Assembly: GCF_034424175.1 (NCBI RefSeq)
Contig: NZ_CP139986.1
Location: 2,728,001-2,792,000, forward strand
Direction: 5' to 3'
Origin: Kluyvera intermedia
GTDB lineage: Bacteria > Pseudomonadota > Gammaproteobacteria > Enterobacterales > Enterobacteriaceae
Length of the DNA stretch: 64,000 nt
The position numbers and the translations under genes were made by a program. Numbering within the stretch: position 1 is the first letter of the stretch; the number at the start of each line of letters is the position of its first letter. The notes below the pieces were generated by a model, which saw only the letters and a list, made by a program, of their open reading frames with translations, searched no databases and had not been told where the DNA came from. Below are positions 17,024 to 25,110 of this stretch, one piece after another.

Positions 17024-17515
17024 TTACAGGATATCTGATCTGTTAATGAATATATCCTCAAACAATTCGCCGTCGCTGGTCTTAAGCTTAAATTCAACTT
17101 CCCAATCATGCTCAAAAAGCATTTTCACATCCTTATCGCTTTTATACTCAAAAATCATATGTTCTTTACCATCTTTCTCAGCGTCCGCAAGTTCAGAAAC
17201 TTTTAGTTTACCTAAAGAGTCCTTGGTGACATCCGGGGCTGTCGTGTTAATAATTAGCCTCTTTCTATCCTCGTCAACAAGCATTGAGTCCATTCGCACA
17301 TAAGCATTTAACATCTCACCGCCATGTTTCTGGCTGTAATATGCAGCTTCCGTTTTCATATGGTCGATAGATGTTTCATATGCCGTTTTTGCATAACTAG
17401 CACCGCCAAATGCCCCACCAAAAATTGCACCAATGAACGCAGTCTTTGCAACAAGCTTCACAACCAGAATAGCCCCAACAGCCATACCGCCAGCAGCCAT
17501 TTTACTATTTTTCAT
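17024..17515 (-). CDS. unrecognised membrane-anchored protein (island gene)
   Basis: 163 residues that I do not recognise. The N-terminus is rich in Gly and Ala and hydrophobic to about residue 45 (GGMAVGAILVVKLVAKTAF, then GAIFGGAFGGASY), which fits one or two membrane segments. The rest is charged and soluble-looking with an acidic C-terminal half. Start ATG with TAAGGG upstream. It lies between ynjE and ynjF, which are neighbours in E. coli, is more AT-rich than the flanking genes, and begins directly after a minus-strand terminator. It is probably a recent insertion or an element remnant. Confidence 0.6.
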   Translation of the reverse strand: MKNSKMAAGGMAVGAILVVKLVAKTAFIGAIFGGAFGGASYAKTAYETSIDHMKTEAAYYSQKHGGEMLNAYVRMDSMLVDEDRKRLIINTTAPDVTKDSLGKLKVSELADAEKDGKEHMIFEYKSDKDVKMLFEHDWEVEFKLKTSDGELFEDIFINRSDIL

Positions 17516-17529
17516 TATATTACCCTTAG

Positions 17530-17558
17530 CGAAAAAACCCGCGCATGATGCGCGGGTT
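17530..17558 (-). terminator. terminator upstream of the island gene
   Basis: Stem ACCCGCGC / GCGCGGGT (17537-17544 and 17550-17557) followed by a T6 run on the minus strand, ending 15 bases before the ATG at 17515. Upstream, the minus strand has two near-copies of AAAT(T)AGCACC. It could end ynjF transcription or a short RNA, or be an attenuator. Confidence 0.75.
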
Positions 17559-17675
17559 CAGGTGCTAATTTGTGAGTAATGGTGCTATTTGGGGAGGACT
17601 AGGCCAAATGCCGTGGCGGCTGTCTTAAGTGACTCTATTACTTGAGAATTTCTATCTGAATGTCTAACACAGAAT

Positions 17676-18302
17676 TTATTTACCTGACGAGTTAAACCCT
17701 TTCAGCGTCACATACCCACCCCACACCCGGTTAAACGTCGTCAACCAGCACAGCGAGCCAAACACCCACGCCATCCACGCGAACCACGCCGGAAACAGGC
17801 AGCCCAGAACAAACAACAGGATAGTCTCAGTGCCTTCGGTTAGCCCGCCCAGATAGTAAAACGATTTATGCGCATAACCGGGGTTATCAATTTGATGCTT
17901 CGCCTCCAGGGCGGCAAACGCCAGAAAACTGCTGCCGGTGCCCATAAAAGCAAATAACAGCCAACCTCCCGCTACCGCATTTGCCGCAGGGTCAGCCAGA
18001 ATAAAACCGAACGGCACCAGCGCGTAAAACAAAAAGTCGAGAGCGATATCGAGAAAACCGCCCGCATCCGTGAGCCCTCGTCGTCGGGCAAGCGCACCAT
18101 CGAGGCCATCAAACAGTCGGTTTACCACAATCGCCACCAGCGCTGCGCCGTACCAGCCTAGCGCCAGAAAAGGCAGTGCCAGTACGCCAATGGCAAATCC
18201 CACAAGGGTAATACCATCTGCCGAGATGCCGGGACTGTCCAGCGCATCAGCCGCCCGATTCAACCACGGTTTCAGACGGGGGTGCAGGTGTTTATCAAGC
18301 AT
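17676..18302 (-). CDS. ynjF: CDP-alcohol phosphatidyltransferase family membrane protein
   Basis: Integral membrane enzyme of 208 residues (E. coli 206). The metal-binding signature of the family appears as DGLDGALARRRGLTDAGGFL followed by the last Asp. The substrate is unknown. I start it at 18302, which gives the family N-terminus MLDKHLHPRLKP; the longer ORF runs into ynjA. It overlaps ynjA by 8 bases. Confidence 0.93.
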   Translation of the reverse strand: MLDKHLHPRLKPWLNRAADALDSPGISADGITLVGFAIGVLALPFLALGWYGAALVAIVVNRLFDGLDGALARRRGLTDAGGFLDIALDFLFYALVPFGFILADPAANAVAGGWLLFAFMGTGSSFLAFAALEAKHQIDNPGYAHKSFYYLGGLTEGTETILLFVLGCLFPAWFAWMAWVFGSLCWLTTFNRVWGGYVTLKGFNSSGK

Positions 18303-18861
18303 CAGTTTTGTCCCCAACCGGACACAGGCCCTGCGATGGGATCTCCAGCGCACTGTTAAAACGTGCGGATAAATTCTGAAACGCCACCAGCGCGGTCATT
18401 TCGGTTATCTGCGCATCGTTAAAGTGACAGTGTAACTCATTTTTAAGGGTTTCTGTGATGTGTGGCGGCGTCGCGGTCATGCCATCCGCGTAAGCAAGCG
18501 CGGCACGTTCAGCCGGGGTAAACACCGTGGCAGCCTGCCAATCGCTAAGCGCCAGCACCTTATCCATGGCGCCACTGCGCTGTGCCAGACGCAGACTATT
18601 GGCATCGATGCAAAACGCATAGTCGCATTGCTGTGACACCCGAGTCAGCAGTAATGCCCGCAGCGTAGGCTCAAGCCGGGCCTTCTTACGTTCGAGGTAT
18701 CCCACGAACAGCGCCACCAGCCAGAAAAGCCGCGGCATTCGCCCCCACCAGCGGGTAGGGTTGAGCACGCTGCCATAATGTTTTTGCTGCATCGCAACGA
18801 GAGGTTTCAAACTAAGCGGTAACTTATCGAGCGGCTGCACCCAGGGTTGTTGATTTTTCAC
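18295..18861 (-). CDS. ynjA: YnjA, carboxymuconolactone decarboxylase / AhpD-like protein
   Basis: 188 residues, ending LSARFNSALEIPSQGLCP, clearly the E. coli YnjA family (182). The GTG at 18861 is preceded by GGAG and gives the right length; the longer ORF would run through nudG. The family CxxC is altered: E. coli has CLCEFC, while this protein has CDYAFC, leaving two Cys four residues apart. In E. coli ynjA lies between ydjZ and ynjB; here it sits between nudG and ynjF and overlaps ynjF by 8 bases. Confidence 0.85.
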   Translation of the reverse strand: MKNQQPWVQPLDKLPLSLKPLVAMQQKHYGSVLNPTRWWGRMPRLFWLVALFVGYLERKKARLEPTLRALLLTRVSQQCDYAFCIDANSLRLAQRSGAMDKVLALSDWQAATVFTPAERAALAYADGMTATPPHITETLKNELHCHFNDAQITEMTALVAFQNLSARFNSALEIPSQGLCPVGDKTDA

Positions 18862-18939
18862 CCGCAGACTCCTGCAAAACTTGGGTAAACGACAAAGCAG
18901 AGATAATATTGCATTCCATTCATCACGTCTTTGACCACT

Positions 18940-19356
18940 ATGCTGAAAACTATTGATGTTGTTGCCGCCATTATCGAACAAGACGGCAAAATTCTCCTCG
19001 CCCAGCGCCCTACCCATGCCGATCAGGCGGGGCTTTGGGAATTTGCAGGAGGCAAAGTTGAGGCTGGTGAAAGCCAGCCAGAAGCGCTCGTGCGCGAGCT
19101 ACATGAAGAACTGGCGATCCACGCTTATCCCGGTTGCTACATTGCCAGCCACCAGCGCGAAGTTTCCGGACGAATGATTCATCTGCACGCCTGGCATGTG
19201 CCGCGCTTTGACGGCGAAATTATCGCGCGTGAGCATAGTGCGCTGGCATGGTGTACGCCGCTAGAGGCGCTCAATTATGAGCTTGCTCCGGCCGATATCC
19301 CGCTTCTTCATGCGTTTATGGCTTTACCCGCCGCCACACAAGCGGATTCGTGCTAA
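18940..19356 (+). CDS. nudG: CTP pyrophosphohydrolase NudG
   Basis: Nudix hydrolase of 138 residues (E. coli 135) that in E. coli cleaves CTP, 5-hydroxy-CTP and other modified pyrimidine and purine nucleotides. The Nudix box is GGKVEAGESQPEALVRELHE plus EL. I start it at ATG 18940; a TTG three codons upstream is in frame. No clear Shine-Dalgarno. Divergent from ynjA; its 3' end overlaps the convergent ynjH by 41 bases. Confidence 0.94.
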   Translation: MLKTIDVVAAIIEQDGKILLAQRPTHADQAGLWEFAGGKVEAGESQPEALVRELHEELAIHAYPGCYIASHQREVSGRMIHLHAWHVPRFDGEIIAREHSALAWCTPLEALNYELAPADIPLLHAFMALPAATQADSC

Positions 19357-19585
19357 TGGCGCGTTCGTCACGCTGGCATTGTAAGAGCACACCATCGGTT
19401 TTAATGACTGCGCCTTCCGAATAGTTCTGATCCTGATAAATGCAGCACTGTGCGCATGGCTGCGCGCGCTGGGTATTGCCATTGCTGCTAAAGACTTCAG
19501 GCGGAACGTTAACTTCCACCTGCGGCCTCGCCTGCACGGTCTGGCAAAACAGCACCATTACCCCCACAATCCATAACATTTTCAT
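19316..19585 (-). CDS. ynjH: DUF1496 family secreted protein YnjH
   Basis: Small exported protein of 89 residues (E. coli 90). Signal peptide MKMLWIVGVMVLFCQTVQA, then a mature part with a CAQCC cluster (DUF1496). Function unknown. A good Shine-Dalgarno (AAGGAGATAG) precedes the ATG at 19585. The end overlaps nudG. Confidence 0.92.
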   Translation of the reverse strand: MKMLWIVGVMVLFCQTVQARPQVEVNVPPEVFSSNGNTQRAQPCAQCCIYQDQNYSEGAVIKTDGVLLQCQRDERAISTNPLVWRRVKP

Positions 19586-19820
19586 TCGCTATCTCCTTAA
19601 AAAATCTCTTCTTATAACTATCGACCAAATGGGTAGTGAACTTAACTTTTTTCCACCATCGCTTTTAGTTATGACCCTACCCTGAATATTAATTTTATTA
19701 CGCCTGGGGAAATTCCTTGTCATCCGTTAGCAGGGTAGTGATATAGTCGAAATAACGCACTGTATTAAACACAACCATAACAACTACATACATCCACAAT
19801 CATAAGAGGTACTTATACTT

Positions 19821-21164
19821 ATGGACAAGGTTTGCTCCCTGGACTCCTTCCTGGCTCATGTTCAACAACGCGACCCACACCAGACCGAATTTGCTCAGGC
19901 TGTACGCGAAGTCATGACAACGCTCTGGCCGTTCCTCGAACAGAACCCGCACTATCGCCAGCTTTCTTTGCTGGAGCGATTGGTTGAACCTGAGCGTGTT
20001 ATTCAGTTCCGCGTCGTGTGGGTAGACGACCGCAACCAGGTTCAGGTTAACCGCGCATGGCGCGTGCAGTTCAGTTCGGCTATCGGGCCGTACAAAGGCG
20101 GGATGCGTTTCCACCCTTCCGTTAACTTGTCCATTCTGAAATTCCTCGGCTTCGAACAGACCTTTAAAAACGCGCTCACCACCTTGCCTATGGGCGGCGG
20201 TAAAGGCGGTTCTGATTTCGATCCGAAAGGTAAAAGCGAAGGCGAAGTCATGCGCTTCTGCCAGTCGCTGATGACCGAACTGTATCGTCATCTGGGTGCG
20301 GATACCGACGTGCCTGCCGGTGATATCGGCGTAGGGGGTCGTGAAGTCGGCTTTATGGCCGGGATGATGAAAAAACTCTCCAACAACACGGCCTGTGTTT
20401 TTACCGGCAAAGGGCTTTCTTTCGGCGGCAGTCTGATTCGTCCGGAAGCAACGGGTTACGGTCTGGTCTATTTCACCGAAGCGATGCTCAAACGCCATGG
20501 CCTTGGTTTTGAAGGTATGCGCGTGGCCGTTTCCGGTTCCGGCAACGTGGCACAGTACGCTATCGAAAAAGCGATGGAGCTGGGCGCGCGCGTCATTACA
20601 GCCTCCGACTCCAGCGGTACCGTGGTAGATGAAGCAGGCTTCACCACAGAAAAACTGGCCCGTCTGTGCGCAATCAAAGCCAGCCGCGACGGTCGCGTCG
20701 CCGACTATGCGCGTGAGTTTGGTCTGGTGTATCTGGAAGGCCAGCAGCCGTGGAGCGTGCCGGTCGATATCGCCCTGCCATGCGCAACCCAGAACGAGCT
20801 AGATGTTGAAGCTGCCCGGGTGCTTATCGCCAACGGCGTGAAAGCTGTAGCCGAAGGTGCCAACATGCCAACCACCATTGAAGCAACCGATTTGTTCCTC
20901 GATGCAGGCGTGCTGTTCGCACCGGGTAAAGCGGCGAATGCCGGCGGTGTTGCCACATCCGGTCTGGAAATGGCGCAAAACGCCGCGCGTATGGGCTGGA
21001 AAGCGGAGAAGGTTGATGCGCGTCTGCATCACATCATGCTGGATATCCACCACGCCTGCGTTGAGCACGGTGGTGAAGCGAAACAAACCAACTATGTTCG
21101 CGGCGCGAATATCGCCGGATTTGTGAAAGTGGCCGATGCGATGTTGGGACAAGGCGTAATTTAA
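19821..21164 (+). CDS. gdhA: NADP-specific glutamate dehydrogenase
   Basis: Makes glutamate from 2-oxoglutarate and ammonia with NADPH, the high-ammonia route of nitrogen assimilation. 447 residues, as in E. coli, and nearly identical to it. The catalytic Lys is in PMGGGKGGSDFDPKG, and the Rossmann motif is VSGSGNVAQYA. The 235-base upstream gap holds its promoter; Nac and ArgP are known regulators in relatives but I could not place their sites. Confidence 0.98.
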   Translation: MDKVCSLDSFLAHVQQRDPHQTEFAQAVREVMTTLWPFLEQNPHYRQLSLLERLVEPERVIQFRVVWVDDRNQVQVNRAWRVQFSSAIGPYKGGMRFHPSVNLSILKFLGFEQTFKNALTTLPMGGGKGGSDFDPKGKSEGEVMRFCQSLMTELYRHLGADTDVPAGDIGVGGREVGFMAGMMKKLSNNTACVFTGKGLSFGGSLIRPEATGYGLVYFTEAMLKRHGLGFEGMRVAVSGSGNVAQYAIEKAMELGARVITASDSSGTVVDEAGFTTEKLARLCAIKASRDGRVADYAREFGLVYLEGQQPWSVPVDIALPCATQNELDVEAARVLIANGVKAVAEGANMPTTIEATDLFLDAGVLFAPGKAANAGGVATSGLEMAQNAARMGWKAEKVDARLHHIMLDIHHACVEHGGEAKQTNYVRGANIAGFVKVADAMLGQGVI

Positions 21165-21177
21165 TCACGGTCAGGGG

Positions 21178-21255
21178 TGCCTGATGGCGCTACGCTTATC
21201 AGGCCTACAGGTTGTGAACGATGTAGGCCGGAAAAGGCATCGCCGCCATCCGGCA
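21178..21255. repeat. REP pair (BIME) after gdhA
   Basis: One REP (about 21178-21208, containing TGATGGCGCTACGCTTATCA) and an inverted one (21223-21254, GTAGGCCGG to CCATCCGGC) form a BIME between the convergent ends of gdhA and topB. Confidence 0.85.
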
Positions 21256-21285
21256 CCACAGCGCAACGACCTCACCTTATACGGC

Positions 21286-23220
21286 CTATGCGTCAGGCGC
21301 CGGGCTTGCTGCCCGCTTCTTCCCTTTGCCTTTGCTGAACGTTTTCTTCGCCCCTCCTGCCGGGGCCGCTAATCCTCTGAATTGTCTTACCGGCGTACTT
21401 CGCGCTTGGTCAATCAACTGGAACAACGTCCCCACCAGCGGCTGCATAAAGTCCTGGTAGCGGCACTGCTTTTCGCTGATTTGCGTCAGGGTCGATTCCC
21501 AATGTGCAGTCATATCCGGGCGGGTGGCCATCTCAGGTAGGGAATGGAACAGCGCGCGACCGGGATCGGTTGAGATAATATAGCGCCCTTTCTTACTCAG
21601 AAAACCGCGCTTAAACAACAACTCGATAATCCCTGCTCGGGTGGCTTCGGTGCCTAAACCGTCGGTGGCACGCAGGATCTTCTTCAGATCCTTATCCTGC
21701 ACAAACCTGGCGATACCGGTCATCGCTGACAGCAGCGTTGCATCGGTAAAATGGCGCGGCGGCTGGGTTTGACGTTCAACCACTTCACCGTTTTCACACA
21801 GCAGTTCATCGGCTTTTGCTACCACCGGCAACGGTGTGCCATCGTTCTCTTCATCGCGTTCTTTTGCCCCCAGCAGCCCGCGCCAGCCGGCTTCGGCCAG
21901 GAAACGGGCTTTAGCGACAAACTTACCGTTGGCAATGTCCAGATCGATCTGGCACTTGCGGTACACCGCGTCAGGGCAAAACTGCATCAGATACTGAGTG
22001 GCGACCAGACGATAAACCTTGGCTTCGTTTTCCGTAAGATTCACATTACTGGCTCGCGCGGTGGGAATGATCGCGTGGTGAGCATCGACCTTTTTGTCAT
22101 CCCAGCAGCGGTTGCGGATATCAGGATCGACCACCGGTTGCGGCAACAGATCCGCTGCATGTACGCTGATGGCATTCATCACCGCCTGTCGCCCGGCGAA
22201 ATGCTCTTCCGGCAGGTAACGGCTATCGGAACGGGGATAGGTAATCAACTTGTGGGTTTCATACAGCTTCTGGCAGATATCCAACACATTCTGCGCACTA
22301 AAGCCAAAGCGCTTAGCGGCCTCAATCTGCAAGGCCGACAGCGAGAATGGCAGCGGGGCCGGTTCTGAATCCCGTTTATCGTTATAAGCAGTAACCAACG
22401 CAGGCTGGCCGCTAATGCGCTTCACGACGTGCTCCGCCAGCGTTCGGTTAAGCAAGCGTCCTTCTTCATCCTGATGCGGTTCGCAGGCTTCGCTCGGCTG
22501 CCAGGTAGCGGTAAAGCGCTCGTCTTTAGGCGTCACGATATGCGCCTTCACTTCAAAGAAGTCTTTCGAGACGAAGTTTTCAATCTCTTCATCACGGCGC
22601 ACCACCAGCCCAAGCACCGGCGTCTGCACGCGGCCCACGGAAAGTACGCCCTGATAGCCCGCGTTACGCCCCAGAATGGTGTAAGCGCGGGTCATGTTGA
22701 TGCCGTACAACCAGTCGGCGCGAGCACGAGCCAGCGCTGATACGCACAGCGGGATAAATTCGCTGTTAGCGCGCAGGCGAGAAATCGCCCGCTCAACCGC
22801 CTGAGGATTAAGGTCGTTTATCAAACAACGCTGTACCTGACGGCGTTTGTCGGCCGCCAGATCCAGGTAGTCCAGCACTTCATCCACCAACAGTTGCCCT
22901 TCGCGGTCGGGGTCACCGGCATGGACGACTTCACTGGCCTCATGAATAAAACGCTTAATGACGTTAAGCTGCTTGGTCACCGACGCGCGCGGCTGAAGCT
23001 GCCATTTTTCCGGAACAATCGGCAAATCCTGAAGGTTCCAGCGCGCGTAGCGGCTGTCATAGGCGTCCGGCTGCGCCTGCTCCAGCAGGTGACCAATACA
23101 CCAGGTCACCACCTGACCATTACCACATTCAATAAAACCGTCGCCTTTGCGATGAGGCTTAGGCAGGACGTCGGCAATGGCGCGTGCCAGGCTCGGTTTT
23201 TCCGCGATAAACAGGCGCAT
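21286..23220 (-). CDS. topB: DNA topoisomerase III
   Basis: Type IA topoisomerase that decatenates replication intermediates, 644 residues (E. coli 653). Toprim domain at the N-terminus (FIAEKPSLARAIAD, later DPDREGQLL). The active-site Tyr is in LITYPRSDSRYLPE. The basic C-terminal tail (KKTFSKGKGKKRAA) binds DNA. It starts 4 bases after the selD stop, so the two are cotranscribed. Confidence 0.97.
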   Translation of the reverse strand: MRLFIAEKPSLARAIADVLPKPHRKGDGFIECGNGQVVTWCIGHLLEQAQPDAYDSRYARWNLQDLPIVPEKWQLQPRASVTKQLNVIKRFIHEASEVVHAGDPDREGQLLVDEVLDYLDLAADKRRQVQRCLINDLNPQAVERAISRLRANSEFIPLCVSALARARADWLYGINMTRAYTILGRNAGYQGVLSVGRVQTPVLGLVVRRDEEIENFVSKDFFEVKAHIVTPKDERFTATWQPSEACEPHQDEEGRLLNRTLAEHVVKRISGQPALVTAYNDKRDSEPAPLPFSLSALQIEAAKRFGFSAQNVLDICQKLYETHKLITYPRSDSRYLPEEHFAGRQAVMNAISVHAADLLPQPVVDPDIRNRCWDDKKVDAHHAIIPTARASNVNLTENEAKVYRLVATQYLMQFCPDAVYRKCQIDLDIANGKFVAKARFLAEAGWRGLLGAKERDEENDGTPLPVVAKADELLCENGEVVERQTQPPRHFTDATLLSAMTGIARFVQDKDLKKILRATDGLGTEATRAGIIELLFKRGFLSKKGRYIISTDPGRALFHSLPEMATRPDMTAHWESTLTQISEKQCRYQDFMQPLVGTLFQLIDQARSTPVRQFRGLAAPAGGAKKTFSKGKGKKRAASPAPDA

Positions 23221-23224
23221 CGGT

Positions 23225-24268
23225 TTAGCGCAGCTCGATCATCGGACGGCCACCGCGCGCGGTCACCAGTTCGCCGATGGCGGTCAGGTTAATACCAAAT
23301 TCAGCCGCCGCTGCGTGAACAGCGTCCTCAGCATCAGGCGTCACCGCGATAAGCAGGCCGCCGGAGGTTTGCGGATCGCACAGCAGCGCACGTTGGTCAT
23401 CGCTCATGGCACCCATCATGTGACCGTAGCTGGCAAAGTTACGTTCGGTACCGCCAGGCACTGCGCCCAGCGCGATATACTCTTCCACACCCGGCAGTTT
23501 CGGCACGGCATTAAAGTCAATTTGCGCCTGCACACCAGCACCCTGACACATTTCGCTCAGGTGACCCAACAGACCAAAGCCGGTGACATCGGTCATCGCC
23601 TTCACGCCGTCGATGTTAGCAAAAGCAGAACCGACCAGGTTCATCTGGCACATCACTTCTGTCGCCAGCCCCTGATGTTCAGGTTTTAGCAGCGATTTTT
23701 TCTCAGCGGTGGTCAACACACCGATACCCAGCGGCTTGGTCAGGAACAGTTTACAACCGGCCTGGGCGGTGCTGTTTTTCTTCACCCGTTCCGTCGGTAC
23801 GATACCGGTGACCGCGAGACCGAAAATCGGCTCAGGCGCATCGATAGAGTGACCGCCCGCCAGCGCAATACCGGCCTGTTTGCAGGCAAAACGCCCGCCT
23901 TCGGTGACTTCACGGGCAATTTCGGGTGCCAGTTTATTGATTGGCCAGCCGAGGATGGCAATCGCCATAATCGGTTTACCGCCCATCGCGAAGATGTCGC
24001 TGATGGCGTTCGTGGCGGCGATACGGCCAAAGTCGAACGGATTGTCGACAATCGGCATAAAGAAATCGGTGGTGCTGATAACGGAGGTGCCGTTACCCAG
24101 GTCATAGACAGCAGCATCATCGCTTGTTTCGTTGCCAACAAGCAGGTTCGGGTCGATAAACTTCGTTTGATCGCTGTGCAGGATGGTCTGCAACACCTTT
24201 GGTGAAATTTTACAACCGCAACCCGCTCCGTGGCTGTACTGGGTTAAACGAATGGCCTGCTCGCTCAT
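23225..24268 (-). CDS. selD: selenide, water dikinase
   Basis: Makes selenophosphate from selenide and ATP for selenocysteine and selenouridine synthesis. 347 residues, as in E. coli. The active site is Cys17 (Cys, not Sec) and Lys20 in HGAGCGCK. I start at ATG 24268, preceded by CAGGAG at good spacing; an upstream TTG adds two residues. A window with selD implies that selenoproteins or selenated tRNA are made. Confidence 0.96.
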   Translation of the reverse strand: MSEQAIRLTQYSHGAGCGCKISPKVLQTILHSDQTKFIDPNLLVGNETSDDAAVYDLGNGTSVISTTDFFMPIVDNPFDFGRIAATNAISDIFAMGGKPIMAIAILGWPINKLAPEIAREVTEGGRFACKQAGIALAGGHSIDAPEPIFGLAVTGIVPTERVKKNSTAQAGCKLFLTKPLGIGVLTTAEKKSLLKPEHQGLATEVMCQMNLVGSAFANIDGVKAMTDVTGFGLLGHLSEMCQGAGVQAQIDFNAVPKLPGVEEYIALGAVPGGTERNFASYGHMMGAMSDDQRALLCDPQTSGGLLIAVTPDAEDAVHAAAAEFGINLTAIGELVTARGGRPMIELR

Positions 24269-24397
24269 GGACAACTCCTGTCATTGCTCTGGCATATGCG
24301 TAAGGGCTGTATGTTAACGCCAGAACCGGGCGGTGATAAGTACGACTGTCTGAATTCGAGGGTATTTGCCTGGAATCCAGACAATCGTCGCGGATTT

Positions 24398-24949
24398 TCA
24401 GAGATAACGGACAAATGGGGCAGTATCCGGCGCGACAATCGTGGTCGACGCTTTCAACTGTGGCGTTCCCAGATACAGGAAACCGACGATTTTATCCTGT
24501 GCACCGCAGTCAAGGCCTTCACGCACGACTGGACTCTCCGTCAGCGCGCCGCTGCGCCAGATGCCGTTAAAGCCCTGCGCCACCGCCGCCATTTGCATCG
24601 CCATCACCGCGCAACCCGCCGACATTTCTTGTTCCCAGACAGGTACTTTGGGGTGATCCTGGCATTTCGCGATAACCGCAATAATCATCGGCGCACGAAA
24701 CGGTGCGTTGCGCGCTTTTTCAATCGCCTTCTCATCACTTTGCGCCGCAATCGCGCCCTGCTCCAGCAAGTTGCTAAAACGTGCACGCCCTTCGCCTTCA
24801 ATGATAACGAACTGCCACGGCTGCAAGGTGCCGTGATCCGGTGCACGCATGCCGGCGCGTAGAATATTTTGCAGCGGCTCACCGGCCGGTGCGGGTTCCG
24901 CCAGACGCGAAGCGCTACGGCGATTTACCAGTAATTCCAGGGCATCCAT
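24398..24949 (-). CDS. ydjA: putative NAD(P)H nitroreductase YdjA
   Basis: FMN-dependent nitroreductase of the minimal type, 183 residues, the same as E. coli. The FMN-binding N-terminus has RRSASRLAEPAPAGE, and PDHGTLQPWQFVII is typical. The physiological substrate is unknown. Divergent from sppA. Confidence 0.95.
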   Translation of the reverse strand: MDALELLVNRRSASRLAEPAPAGEPLQNILRAGMRAPDHGTLQPWQFVIIEGEGRARFSNLLEQGAIAAQSDEKAIEKARNAPFRAPMIIAVIAKCQDHPKVPVWEQEMSAGCAVMAMQMAAVAQGFNGIWRSGALTESPVVREGLDCGAQDKIVGFLYLGTPQLKASTTIVAPDTAPFVRYL

Positions 24950-25110
24950 TAGGTCACTCCTCTCACGTTATTTTTCATAAAATTAACATGCGCGAGGAAT
25001 TTGTTACAGCGCAGAAGGCGATTCCTGCTGACAACGGGCAACGGTCTATTTAGGATAGCCAAACGTTTTACCGTTTCGGTGAACCTTTTTCGTTATTGCA
25101 GGGAGAATAC

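Noticed and set aside
21751..22368. 205-codon open frame opposite topB
   Set aside because: Antisense shadow of topB without start signal or family resemblance.
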